DNA from: Psychroflexus sediminis | Lineage (GTDB): Bacteria; Bacteroidota; Bacteroidia; Flavobacteriales; Flavobacteriaceae | Reading direction: 5' to 3' | Length of the DNA stretch: 64,000 bases | Assembly (NCBI RefSeq): GCF_900099815.1 | Contig: NZ_FNCW01000005.1 | Location: 186,001-250,000 of the forward strand | In this document: positions 46,620 to 55,363 of the stretch, in pieces | Layout: every line of letters starts with the position of its first letter | Position numbering within the stretch: position 1 is the stretch's first letter | Notes under the pieces: model-generated | Seen by the model: the letters and a program-made list of their open reading frames with translations, nothing else | The model's database searches: none | Told to the model about the DNA's origin: nothing | Made by a program: the position numbers and the translations under genes

Positions 46620-48164
46620 ATGGAAAACGCGACTCAATCTTCATATAAAAATTCGCCTAAGAGCGAAGTTATCAGCCTTCAAAAAGGAAAAATACCACCA
46701 CAAGCCATTGATTTGGAAGAGGTTATACTCGGAGCGATGATGATCGACAAAAAAGGAGTTGATGAAGTTATCGACATTCTTCATCCGGATGTCTTTTATA
46801 AAGAAGCTCATAAAAATATTTATGAAGCAATCATTTTGCTTTTTGAAAAAGGGGATCCGATCGACTTATTAACGGTTTCCACAGAATTAAAGAAATCCAA
46901 AAAATTGCAAGCCTCTGGAGGTGAATACTATCTGATTCAATTGACTCAAAAAGTTTCCTCTTCAGCTCATATTGAATACCATTCTCGTATTGTTCTCCAG
47001 AAATACATCCAACGCTGCTTGATCAAAATCTCCAATGAAATCATTGAGGAATCTTACGATGAAAGTGCAGACGTCTTCGACCTTTTGGATCATGCAGAAT
47101 CCAAACTTTATGAAGTTACCCAAGGAAATATAAAGCGATCTTCTGAAACTGCTCAAAACCTGGTGATGCAAGCCAAAAAGCGTATTGAAGAAATTTCAAA
47201 CAAAGAAGGTTTAAGCGGCGTGCCTTCTGGCTTTACAGATTTGGATAAATTAACCTCAGGCTGGCAACCTAGTGATTTGGTCATTATTGCCGCCCGTCCT
47301 GGGATGGGTAAGACCGCACTTACACTAACTATGGCAAGAAATATCGCTGTAGGCCAAAACATTCCTGTGGCTTTCTTTTCACTGGAGATGTCTTCGGTAC
47401 AATTGATAACACGACTTATTTCTTCTGAAACTGGATTGAGCTCAGAAAAACTGAGAACCGGAAATCTCGAACCACACGAATGGGAGCAACTAAACGTGAA
47501 AGTAAAATCACTAGAGCAGGCTCCCTTATTTATAGACGACACCCCCTCACTTTCAATTTTTGACTTACGAGCAAAAGCCAGACGACTTTCTTCTCAGCAT
47601 GGTATAAAACTCATCGTTGTGGATTATTTACAACTGATGACTGGAGGCGGATCTCAGAAAGGCGGAAACAGAGAACAGGAGATTTCGAGTATTTCCAGAA
47701 ATCTTAAAGCCTTAGCAAAAGAATTGAATATTCCTGTACTAGCGCTTTCACAACTTTCTAGAGCGGTGGAAACTCGCGGAGGAAGTAAAAGGCCACTACT
47801 AAGTGATCTGAGAGAATCCGGAGCTATTGAACAGGATGCCGATATTGTCTCTTTCATTTATAGACCGGAATATTACGATATTGATGAGTGGGATGACGAT
47901 GCACAAACCCCTACTCAGGGTCAAGCTGAATTTATCATTGCTAAACACAGAAATGGAGGCTTGGATAATATTCGTCTGAAATTCATAGGCCATCTTGGTA
48001 AGTTTGAGAATCTGGACAATTTTGATTCGCCTTTTGAAATCAATTCCAGCATGAATTCAGGAAAATCTGATTCACCTTCATTCCCAAGTGCTGAAGATGT
48101 TTTTGGATCGACACCTCCAAACCAGAACTTTGGACGTGAAGATGATGATGAAGTTCCTTTTTAA
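46620..48164 (+). CDS. dnaB: Replicative DNA helicase DnaB
   Basis: Hexameric 5'-3' helicase of the replication fork. The 514-residue chain has the N-terminal helical domain (PPQAIDLEEVILGAMMIDKK), the linker and the RecA-like C-terminal domain: Walker A ARPGMGKTALTLTMARN, FFSLEMSSVQLITRLIS, Walker B LIVVDYLQLM and FSRLES-like QLSRAVETRG with LSDLRESGAIEQDAD. No intein is present, although dnaB is a common intein site. A Gly/Ser-rich C-terminal tail (about 40 residues) is family-typical. A secreted protein gene begins eight bases after its stop. Confidence 0.96.
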   Translation: MENATQSSYKNSPKSEVISLQKGKIPPQAIDLEEVILGAMMIDKKGVDEVIDILHPDVFYKEAHKNIYEAIILLFEKGDPIDLLTVSTELKKSKKLQASGGEYYLIQLTQKVSSSAHIEYHSRIVLQKYIQRCLIKISNEIIEESYDESADVFDLLDHAESKLYEVTQGNIKRSSETAQNLVMQAKKRIEEISNKEGLSGVPSGFTDLDKLTSGWQPSDLVIIAARPGMGKTALTLTMARNIAVGQNIPVAFFSLEMSSVQLITRLISSETGLSSEKLRTGNLEPHEWEQLNVKVKSLEQAPLFIDDTPSLSIFDLRAKARRLSSQHGIKLIVVDYLQLMTGGGSQKGGNREQEISSISRNLKALAKELNIPVLALSQLSRAVETRGGSKRPLLSDLRESGAIEQDADIVSFIYRPEYYDIDEWDDDAQTPTQGQAEFIIAKHRNGGLDNIRLKFIGHLGKFENLDNFDSPFEINSSMNSGKSDSPSFPSAEDVFGSTPPNQNFGREDDDEVPF

Positions 48165-48172
48165 ACTTAAAG

Positions 48173-49429
48173 ATGAGAATTCTGATATTTGTAGCCCTTA
48201 TACTGACAGGCTGGAATGGACATTCCAATTTCATTCTAATCCCTATGGATTTTGAGACTCAGGACAACCATTTAAAAGCCTATGGAATTTCTTACTGGCT
48301 TCTGGAAAAAGACCAGAAGGTGCAGTGGTTGCTCAATTACAGAGGAGGTTCATTTCTTTCTCCTTTTTCTGAAGAACTTCAACGAGAATGTACCATTCGA
48401 GGCGTGTCTTTTGAAGTCATATCCGATTCTAAATCAGAAGAAATCTTAAGGACAATCAACAGTCCATCGCAAAATATGGAGGCTGTTTTACTGGAAAAAG
48501 CACCGAAGATTGCGGTGTATTCCCCTCAGGGAAATGCACCCTGGGATGATGCGGTGACTATGGTTTTGGAATTTGCTGAAATCCCTTACAAAACGATATA
48601 CGATAAGGAAGTGCTTAATGGAGAATTGCTGCTTTATGACTGGCTTCACCTTCATCATGAAGATTTTACGGGACAATACGGCAAATTTTACAGTGCCTAT
48701 AGATCCGCGCCCTGGTACATCCAGGAAAAAAAAGAAGCTAAAGCCCTTGCCCGTTCATTAGGCTTCGAGAAAGTATCCGAGGAAAAACTGGCGGTAGCCA
48801 AAAAAATAAACGATTATGTGATTGGAGGAGGTTTTATGTTTGCCATGTGCAGTGCTACAGACTCTTTCGATATCGCTTTATCTGCTGATGGAGTTGATAT
48901 CTGTGAACCTATGTTTGATGGGGATGCCTCCGACCCGGGATATCAAAACAAACTTGACTATTCCAAGACCATGGCATTTACGGATTTTATTCTGGAGAAA
49001 AATCCTCTGGTTTATGAATATTCATCCATCGACATGACACAGAAAAGAACTGTTCCAAAATCTCAAGATTATTTCACATTGATGGATTACTCAGCAAAAT
49101 GGGATCCTATTCCGACCATGCTATGCCAAAACCACACGGCGGTGGTTAAAGGTTTTATGGGGCAAACCACTGCGTTTAACCCCGATCAAATCAAATCTAA
49201 TGTTCTGGTCATGGGGAAAAATAAGCTAAATGAAGAAGCCCGATATATACATGGTATAAAAGGAAAAGGATTTTTCACTTTTTATGGCGGACACGATCCT
49301 GAAGACTATCAGCATCGAGTGGGAGACCCTAAGACTGAACTGGAATTGCATCCAAAATCACCTGGCTACAGGCTTATTCTTAACAACATCTTATTTCCAG
49401 CTGCAGAAAAAAAGAAACAAAAAACTTAA
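48173..49429 (+). CDS. Secreted protein with class I amidotransferase-like (GATase1) core, often labelled asparagine synthetase B
   Basis: A 418-residue protein with a short signal peptide (MRILIFVALILTGWNGHS). The body resembles a class I glutamine-amidotransferase-like fold, as in ThuA and GATase1-like proteins: IAVYSPQGNAPWDDAV, then an elbow-like GGGFMFAMCSATDSFD with Cys226, and a C-terminal YGGHDPEDYQHRVGDP motif. The signature ATP-pyrophosphatase domain of asparagine synthetase B (SGGxDS) is absent and the N-terminal Cys2 nucleophile of class II amidotransferases is not there either. Homologues in flavobacteria tend to carry the name asparagine synthetase B; the sequence does not support that activity. 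It follows dnaB by eight bases. The real function is unknown. Confidence 0.7.
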   Translation: MRILIFVALILTGWNGHSNFILIPMDFETQDNHLKAYGISYWLLEKDQKVQWLLNYRGGSFLSPFSEELQRECTIRGVSFEVISDSKSEEILRTINSPSQNMEAVLLEKAPKIAVYSPQGNAPWDDAVTMVLEFAEIPYKTIYDKEVLNGELLLYDWLHLHHEDFTGQYGKFYSAYRSAPWYIQEKKEAKALARSLGFEKVSEEKLAVAKKINDYVIGGGFMFAMCSATDSFDIALSADGVDICEPMFDGDASDPGYQNKLDYSKTMAFTDFILEKNPLVYEYSSIDMTQKRTVPKSQDYFTLMDYSAKWDPIPTMLCQNHTAVVKGFMGQTTAFNPDQIKSNVLVMGKNKLNEEARYIHGIKGKGFFTFYGGHDPEDYQHRVGDPKTELELHPKSPGYRLILNNILFPAAEKKKQKT

Positions 49430-49433
49430 GCGA

Positions 49434-50189
49434 TTATTTGAATATTTTTTTCTTACGCAGTTCGAAGTTTTGACCTAGATACACTTTCCTCACCATTTCA
49501 TCATTAGCTAAGTCTTCGGGTTCGCCGTGTTTTAGAATCCCACCTTCAAACATAAGATAGGTTCTGTCTGTGATAGCCAGCGTTTCTTGAACATTGTGAT
49601 CGGTAATCAAGATTCCGATATTTTTATCTTTAAGTTGAGCGACAATTTTTTGAATATCCTCAACGGCTACAGGGTCTACTCCGGCGAAAGGCTCATCCAG
49701 CAAAATGAATTTTGGATCTGTAGCCAGAGCGCGGGCAATCTCAGTTCGACGCCTCTCCCCACCAGAGAGCAGATCTCCTCTGTTAGTTCTGATATGATTC
49801 AGGCCAAACTCACTGATAAGGGCTTCCATTTTTTCTTCCCGCTCATCTTTATTCAAATCGGTGAGTTCAAGAACACTCATAATGTTATCTTCAATACTCA
49901 ATTTTCTGAAAATAGAGGCTTCCTGGGCTAGATAACCAATACCATTTTGAGCTCTTTTGTACATAGGATATTTGGTGATATTGGTTTCATCCAAAAATAT
50001 ATGACCTCCATTTGGTTTTATCAAGCCCACAATCATATAAAATGAGGTTGTTTTCCCGGCGCCATTAGGGCCTAAAAGCCCTACGATTTCCCCCTGGGTA
50101 ACTTCTACACTGATGCCTTTTACAACTTTTTTGCTCTTATAGGATTTAACTAGATTCTCTGCTCTTAAAGTTGCTTGATTTGTGCTCAT
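49434..50189 (-). CDS. lptB: LPS export ABC transporter ATP-binding protein LptB
   Basis: A 251-residue ABC ATPase that powers LPS extraction from the inner membrane. Walker A GPNGAGKTTSFYMIVGL, the LptB/LivF-type IGYLAQEASIFRKLS (Q-loop), signature LSGGERRRTEIARAL, Walker B FILLDEPFAGVDPVAVEDI and His of DHNVQE are all present. This matches LptB (signature GERRR). The partner permease LptF/G lies at 44021. It is the last gene of a five-gene operon and overlaps the preceding membrane-protein gene by one base. Confidence 0.95.
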   Translation of the reverse strand: MSTNQATLRAENLVKSYKSKKVVKGISVEVTQGEIVGLLGPNGAGKTTSFYMIVGLIKPNGGHIFLDETNITKYPMYKRAQNGIGYLAQEASIFRKLSIEDNIMSVLELTDLNKDEREEKMEALISEFGLNHIRTNRGDLLSGGERRRTEIARALATDPKFILLDEPFAGVDPVAVEDIQKIVAQLKDKNIGILITDHNVQETLAITDRTYLMFEGGILKHGEPEDLANDEMVRKVYLGQNFELRKKKIFK

Positions 50190-50851
50190 TAATCTATTTT
50201 TCTTGACGATTTTATTCCAAAGATAATCATCTCAACAACACCGATGAGTATAATTGAGTATGCTAACAGTTCGATACTCTCTTCAGAAGCATCTTTTACA
50301 GGCCTCATAAAATCTCTAAGCGGTATAATTTTCTCTCCATTCTCCTCTACAACATACTTATCATGCGTCCCTCTTAATAAGTCTATCCACATCAGTTTTC
50401 GGCCATAAAGCCTGGAGAAAACATGTAAAATGATGAGTCCTGAAAACAAAAAAGCAAAGCCATAGGTTTTTGAAATCGACGTAATTTCTAAAATCAGCCG
50501 TTTCCAATTTCTTATAATCATAATGACTAAAAGCACTAATATGATCAGTGCGATGACTTGCCACGCCTTATCAAAAAGCCGCGTATTAAGCCAAAAATCA
50601 AATTCCCTGACGAGGTGAATCCCTAAGAATCCTCCCAAAGCTAAATTGAAAATTTTAAAATTTTTAGCTTTGGAACTAAATCCAATCAACAGTAAAGAAC
50701 CAATCAATAAAAGGATTTCCTGTGTGATTTCGATTAAGGAGTCCTCTTTAACTTCACCTTCGGCAAAATCAAACTGTATGACCAGAGACATGATAAACAT
50801 AAGACCTGCGTAAGCGAAGAGTCTTATAAATAATGGGATTAAAGATTTCAT
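50189..50851 (-). CDS. Polytopic membrane protein of unknown function
   Basis: A 220-residue protein with about six predicted membrane helices, including PLFIRLFAYAGLMFIMSLVI, EITQEILLLIGSLLLIGFS, VIALIILVLLVIMIIRN, YGFAFLFSGLIILHVFSRLY and LAYSIILIGVVEMIIFGI. A conserved-looking loop has WIDLLRGTHDKYVVEENGEK, with charged residues that could be functional. I recognise no family. It lies between the AhpD-like gene and lptB in an envelope-related operon. Confidence 0.75.
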   Translation of the reverse strand: MKSLIPLFIRLFAYAGLMFIMSLVIQFDFAEGEVKEDSLIEITQEILLLIGSLLLIGFSSKAKNFKIFNLALGGFLGIHLVREFDFWLNTRLFDKAWQVIALIILVLLVIMIIRNWKRLILEITSISKTYGFAFLFSGLIILHVFSRLYGRKLMWIDLLRGTHDKYVVEENGEKIIPLRDFMRPVKDASEESIELLAYSIILIGVVEMIIFGIKSSRKID

Positions 50852-50866
50852 AGCGCTTATTTAAAA

Positions 50867-51226
50867 TTACTCTGTTTTACCAAACTTGTTTTCTAGGGCT
50901 TCCCAGTATTCAAAAGCTCTTCTCAGGTGAGGAATTACAATGGTTCCTCCTACTAGCGTTCCGATGCTTAAGGCTTCTACAACCTGGTCTCTTTGAAGAC
51001 CTTCTTTATAAGAAGACTCCAAGTGATATTTCACACAGTCATCACATCTTAAAACCAGTGAAGACACCAGGCCCAATAGCTCTTTGGTTTTTACATCCAA
51101 GGCACCTTCTGTGAAAGAATTGGTATCCAAGTTGAATATGCGTTTTAAAACTTTATTGTTTTCACTTAAAATTTTACCGTTCATTCTAGCTCTATAAGCC
51201 TCAAATTCATCTACTAAATCAATCAT
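50867..51226 (-). CDS. AhpD-like carboxymuconolactone decarboxylase family protein
   Basis: A 119-residue protein with the AhpD-like core: KELLGLVSSLVLRCDDCVKY then HLESSYKEGLQRDQVVEAL. The redox-type CxxC (CDDC) with a His three residues later (VKYH) fits alkylhydroperoxidase AhpD-like members rather than true carboxymuconolactone decarboxylases. It probably has disulfide-based peroxidase or transfer activity. It is six bases from tatC and 15 bases from the next gene. There is no AhpC gene nearby. Confidence 0.85.
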   Translation of the reverse strand: MIDLVDEFEAYRARMNGKILSENNKVLKRIFNLDTNSFTEGALDVKTKELLGLVSSLVLRCDDCVKYHLESSYKEGLQRDQVVEALSIGTLVGGTIVIPHLRRAFEYWEALENKFGKTE

Positions 51227-51232
51227 AATTAT

Positions 51233-52072
51233 TTATTTATTTTTTTGCTTTTCTTTTTTGCGTTGCTTTCTCACAACAAATCTGGATATAAAAATACTCA
51301 CTTCATACAAAACCAAAACCGGAATAGCTACAATTACCTGACTGGCGATATCGGGTGGAGTAATTAATGCAGAAATTATTAAAATAAAAACCAGTGCATA
51401 CTTTCTGTTTTTCCTCAAAAATTCTGGCGTGACCAGACCTACTTTGGTAAGGAAATAAATAATAACAGGCAATTCAAAAATAAGTCCACTGGCAATTACT
51501 GAAGCTCTGACCAGCCCTATATAACTACTCAAGTCAAAGTCATTAAAAACGACTTCACTTACTGTATAACTGCCTAAAAAATTAACTGATAATGGAGTGA
51601 TGACGTAATAGCCAAATAAAACCCCAAGGAAAAACAAAAAGGAAGTCACAAAGATGAAACCTCTGGCAGATTTCTTTTCGGTAGATTGGAGTCCTGGCGC
51701 TATAAATGCCCAAAATTGATAGATCACATAAGGAAAGGCAAGTATAAAGCCCGCGGTGATGGAGGTCCAGATATGAGCACTAAACTGCCCTGCCATAGTT
51801 CTGCTTTGAATTCTAAAGGGAAGTTCGTCAAAACAGAAACTTTCCTGCATATTAAAAAACTCAGATATTCTGCAAAGTAAATCGTAGGTATAAAAATCAG
51901 CTCGTTTTGGTCCAAATATAACCACATCAAAAATGAAAGATTTCATTGCAAAGGCTATCGCACCTCCTACTAATATAGCCAAAGTTGCCCGCAACAAATG
52001 CCATCTTAAATCTTCAAGATGGTCTAAAAAAGACATATCATCAGGGTTCTTTTTAGTCTTGGATTTTGCCAT
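51233..52072 (-). CDS. tatC: Twin-arginine translocase subunit TatC
   Basis: Receptor for twin-arginine signal peptides in the inner membrane. The 279-residue protein has about six membrane helices. FLDHLEDLRWHLLRATLAIL is the N-terminal cytoplasmic motif; the second conserved motif, IYQFWAFIAPGLQSTEKK, is intact. The first periplasmic loop is extended by about 30 residues (ISEFFNMQESFCFDELPFRI) and contains two cysteines, a feature of many Bacteroidota. TatA is not in the window. It is translated directly after kdsD with a one-base gap. Confidence 0.93.
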   Translation of the reverse strand: MAKSKTKKNPDDMSFLDHLEDLRWHLLRATLAILVGGAIAFAMKSFIFDVVIFGPKRADFYTYDLLCRISEFFNMQESFCFDELPFRIQSRTMAGQFSAHIWTSITAGFILAFPYVIYQFWAFIAPGLQSTEKKSARGFIFVTSFLFFLGVLFGYYVITPLSVNFLGSYTVSEVVFNDFDLSSYIGLVRASVIASGLIFELPVIIYFLTKVGLVTPEFLRKNRKYALVFILIISALITPPDIASQVIVAIPVLVLYEVSIFISRFVVRKQRKKEKQKNK

Positions 52073-52073
52073 A

Positions 52074-53036
52074 CTATATAATACCTTCTTTTACAAGATT
52101 ATGAAGGTGAACGACACCAGCATATTTTCCAGAATCTAAAGCTATAAGTTGAGTAATATCGTTTTTTTCTAAAAGTTCTAAGGCATCAATCGCCATCGCA
52201 GAGTTACTTATAGTCTTGGGATTTCTGGACATGATGTCTTCAGCCTTGAGTTTGGTAAAGTCCTCTGTAGAACTCAGCATTCGTCTGAGATCACCATCAG
52301 TAATAATCCCAACCACCTTATCCTGGTCTAGAACTGCCGTAACTCCAAGCATATTTTTGGAAATTTCAACGATAACGTCTTTAAGTGGTGTATTTAATGT
52401 AACCTGGGGCTTCATGTTTTGAGAGGTAATATTACTTACTCTCAGATAAAGCGTTTTACCTAAAGCACCTCCAGGATGGAATTTTGCAAAATCATCACTG
52501 GAAAAGCCTCTTAATTTCAATAAACAAACTGCTAAAGCGTCTCCCATAACCAATTGAGCGGTTGTACTTGTGGTTGGAGCCAAATTATTTGGACAGGCTT
52601 CTTTCTCCACGAAAGAATTTAAAACAAAATCGGCTTGCTGACCCAAAAAGGATTCCTTATTCCCTGTGATAGCGATCAATGTATTTTTGAAATTCTTTAT
52701 GAGTGGTGCCAATACTTTTATTTCAGGAGTGTTTCCACTTTTGGAAATACAAATCACAATATCGTCTTCAAGAATAGTTCCCAGATCTCCATGTATAGCA
52801 TCAGCAGCATGCATGAAAATTGCTGGAGTTCCTGTAGAATTCAGAGTAGCTACAATCTTACTTGCAATAATAGCACTTTTGCCAATTCCCGTTAGAATTA
52901 CACGGCCTTTAGACTGAAAAATAGCATGCACTGCATCAGAAAAAGACTTGTCAATTAGGCTCTCTAGATTTGCTATTGCTTTGGCTTCAATTCGAATGAT
53001 ATCCCTAGCATAAGATTGTATTGCTACATCTTCCAT
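52074..53036 (-). CDS. kdsD: D-arabinose-5-phosphate isomerase (KpsF/GutQ family)
   Basis: Converts ribulose-5-phosphate to arabinose-5-phosphate, the precursor of KDO in lipopolysaccharide. The 320-residue protein has an N-terminal SIS domain (GKSAIIASKIVATLNSTGTP, CISKSGNTPEIKVL) and two C-terminal CBS domains (about 205-320; VVGIITDGDLRRML is the first). It is the first gene of an operon that ends with lptB, so KDO supply and LPS export share a transcript. The -7 box faces that of recQ. Confidence 0.93.
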   Translation of the reverse strand: MEDVAIQSYARDIIRIEAKAIANLESLIDKSFSDAVHAIFQSKGRVILTGIGKSAIIASKIVATLNSTGTPAIFMHAADAIHGDLGTILEDDIVICISKSGNTPEIKVLAPLIKNFKNTLIAITGNKESFLGQQADFVLNSFVEKEACPNNLAPTTSTTAQLVMGDALAVCLLKLRGFSSDDFAKFHPGGALGKTLYLRVSNITSQNMKPQVTLNTPLKDVIVEISKNMLGVTAVLDQDKVVGIITDGDLRRMLSSTEDFTKLKAEDIMSRNPKTISNSAMAIDALELLEKNDITQLIALDSGKYAGVVHLHNLVKEGII

Positions 53037-53083
53037 AAATTATTATATTTAAATACTGTACGCCTTTAAAGAATGCGTATATT

Positions 53084-53099
53084 TAATTTTGCAAAGGTA
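53084..53099. promoter_or_regulatory. Face-to-face divergent promoter between kdsD and recQ
   Basis: Plus strand: TAATTTTG at 53084-53091. Minus strand: TACCTTTG, the complement of 53092-53099. The two boxes touch end to end, making the symmetrical sequence TAnnTTTGCAAAnnTA. TTG for the kdsD side lies at 53123-53125, 23 bases away. Both genes need a start here because their start codons are only 89 bases apart. Confidence 0.6.
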
Positions 53100-53125
53100 A
53101 ATAAAAGTAAATAGTAATAATTCAA

Positions 53126-55312
53126 TTGGAACAAATCAATTTACATCACGAATTAAAAAAATACTTTGGTTTTAGCGAATTCAAAGGATTACAAGAAAGG
53201 GTCATAAAAAGCATCATTGCTAACGAAGACACATTTGTCATCATGCCCACAGGCGGAGGAAAATCCTTGTGCTATCAACTTCCAGCTCTGATAAAGGAAG
53301 GCACCGCTATCGTTGTTTCTCCACTTATTGCGCTGATGAAAAATCAAGTGGATGCCATAAGAAATATTTCAGAACACGAAGGTGTAGCTCACGTTTTAAA
53401 CTCCTCCCTGAATAAAACTCAGGTCAAGCAAGTCAAGGAGGATATATCAAATGGAATCACAAAATTGCTTTACGTAGCGCCAGAATCCCTCACAAAACCT
53501 GAGTATATAGATTTTCTAAAAGATGAGAATATTTCTTTTTTAGCGATAGATGAGGCGCATTGTATTTCAGAATGGGGACATGATTTCAGACCCGAATATA
53601 GAAATCTTAAAAATATCATTGAGCGTATAGGTGACGATATTCCTATCATTGGACTTACAGCTACGGCTACGCCCAAAGTCCAGGAGGATATTCTCAAAAA
53701 TTTGAGAATCCCTAATGCAAATACATTCAAAGCCTCTTTTAACAGACCTAATTTGTATTACGAGATTCGTCCTAAAACTGAAGAGGTAGATTCTGATATT
53801 ATAAAATTTGTCAAAAAAAATTCCGGCAAAAGTGGTATCATTTATTGCCTAAGCAGAAAGCGAGTGCAACAACTTTCTCAAACCCTTCAAGTTAACGGAA
53901 TTAAAGCAGTTCCTTACCACGCTGGCTTAGACGCTAAAACAAGAAGTAAACATCAGGACATGTTTTTGATGGAGGATATTGATGTTGTTGTGGCCACCAT
54001 TGCCTTTGGGATGGGAATTGATAAACCCGATGTTCGGTTTGTGATTCATAATGACATTCCTAAAAGCATTGAAAGCTATTACCAAGAAACGGGAAGAGCA
54101 GGAAGGGATGGTGGCGAAGGACATTGCATCGCCTACTACAACCATAAAGATATTGAAAAGCTTGAAAAATTTATGAGCGGTAAACCTATCGCTGAACAGG
54201 AAATTGGTCATGCTCTCTTACAAGATGTAGTCGCTTTTGCTGAAAGCTCAATTTCTAGAAGAAAGTATATCCTCCACTATTTCGGTGAAGAGTTCGATAC
54301 TGAAACTGGTGAAGGCGGTGATATGGATGATAACGTACGTTATCCTAAAACTAAAAAAGAAGCAAAAGAGGACGTTCAACTTATCCTTAGAGCAGTGAAG
54401 GAAACCGGACAGCTTTTCAAGTCCAAAGAAATTGTACATACCCTTACTGGCAAAACCAATGTGCTTATTAAATCGAACAAGGTTGAAAGCCTTGATATTT
54501 TTGGTGCCGGAAAAGATAAGCCTGCAAGCTACTGGACCGCTCTATTAAGACAGGTCATCATCTCAGGTCTCCTTAAAAAAGAGCTGGAGTCCTACGGTGT
54601 TGTCAAGATACTTCCCAAAGGGGAAGAGTTTTTGAAAAATCCATCTTCTTTCATGATGACCGAGGATAATGATTTCAGTCAGTCAACTTCAAGCAGTTCA
54701 ACTCCTCAACCTTCACGGGGAACCGATGAAAAGCTATTGAAAATGCTTAAGGATTTGCGCAAGAAAATTGCCAAAAGAAAAGAAGTGCCGCCATTTGTGG
54801 TTTTTCAGGATCCATCTTTAGAGGACATGGCTTTAAAATACCCCATAAGCACGGAAGAACTTGTCAATATTCATGGTGTTGGCGAAGGAAAAGCCAAGAA
54901 ATTTGGAAAAGAATTCATTTCTCTTATTCAGGATTACGTAGAAGAAAATGATATTCTAAGACCCGATGATCTCGTCGTAAAAAGCACGGGGGCAAATAGT
55001 GCCAATAAGCTTTACATCATACAAAACGTGGATAGAAAGCTACCCCTTTCAGATATTGCACAGGGTAAAGGTTTCGAAATGAAAGATTTTATCAAAGAAA
55101 TGGAGGCCATTGTTTACAGTGGAACCAAACTCAATATCAATTACTGGCTGGACGATATCCTGGATGAAGAGCAACAGGAAGAAATTCACGACTACTTTTT
55201 AGAGGCTAAAACAGACAGTATAAATGAGGCGATAGATGAATTCGATGGCGATTACGACGAAGAAGAATTGCGGCTTTATCGAATAAAATTTATCAGTGAA
55301 GAAGCGAATTAA
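53126..55312 (+). CDS. recQ: ATP-dependent DNA helicase RecQ, lacking the zinc-binding cysteines
   Basis: A 728-residue 3'-5' helicase for replication-fork repair. Motifs: MPTGGGKSLCYQLPALI (Walker A, 40-56), AIDEAHCISEWGHDFRPEY (140-158), GLTATATPKV, FNRPNLYY, AYHAGL-type PYHAGLDAKTR and YYQETGRAGRDG. The RecQ-Ct zinc domain is expected at about 370-405 (FAESSISRRKYILHYFGEEF), but it has no cysteine at all; no Cys occurs after residue 334. A winged-helix part, an HRDC-like domain (EKLLKMLKDLRKKIAKRKEV, IHGVGEGKAKKFGKEF) and an additional C-terminal HTH-like region follow. The start is TTG at 53126, the only usable one downstream of an in-frame stop. Confidence 0.94.
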   Translation: MEQINLHHELKKYFGFSEFKGLQERVIKSIIANEDTFVIMPTGGGKSLCYQLPALIKEGTAIVVSPLIALMKNQVDAIRNISEHEGVAHVLNSSLNKTQVKQVKEDISNGITKLLYVAPESLTKPEYIDFLKDENISFLAIDEAHCISEWGHDFRPEYRNLKNIIERIGDDIPIIGLTATATPKVQEDILKNLRIPNANTFKASFNRPNLYYEIRPKTEEVDSDIIKFVKKNSGKSGIIYCLSRKRVQQLSQTLQVNGIKAVPYHAGLDAKTRSKHQDMFLMEDIDVVVATIAFGMGIDKPDVRFVIHNDIPKSIESYYQETGRAGRDGGEGHCIAYYNHKDIEKLEKFMSGKPIAEQEIGHALLQDVVAFAESSISRRKYILHYFGEEFDTETGEGGDMDDNVRYPKTKKEAKEDVQLILRAVKETGQLFKSKEIVHTLTGKTNVLIKSNKVESLDIFGAGKDKPASYWTALLRQVIISGLLKKELESYGVVKILPKGEEFLKNPSSFMMTEDNDFSQSTSSSSTPQPSRGTDEKLLKMLKDLRKKIAKRKEVPPFVVFQDPSLEDMALKYPISTEELVNIHGVGEGKAKKFGKEFISLIQDYVEENDILRPDDLVVKSTGANSANKLYIIQNVDRKLPLSDIAQGKGFEMKDFIKEMEAIVYSGTKLNINYWLDDILDEEQQEEIHDYFLEAKTDSINEAIDEFDGDYDEEELRLYRIKFISEEAN

Positions 55313-55314
55313 GC

Positions 55315-55351
55315 AAAAAGCCATCTGCCTGAGGCAGATGGCTTTTTTTTC
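55315..55351. terminator. Bidirectional terminator between recQ and ctlX
   Basis: AAAAAGCCATCTGCCT (55315-55330) pairs with AGGCAGATGGCTTTTT (55332-55347) almost without a loop; A and T runs lie on both sides. Confidence 0.9.
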
Positions 55352-55363
55352 TCTCATCCATTT

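Noticed and set aside
46620-48164. Intein in dnaB.
   Set aside because: The walker and helicase motifs are continuous and the length is normal.
48173-49429. True asparagine synthetase B.
   Set aside because: No ATP-pyrophosphatase signature, no N-terminal Cys nucleophile, and a signal peptide is present.
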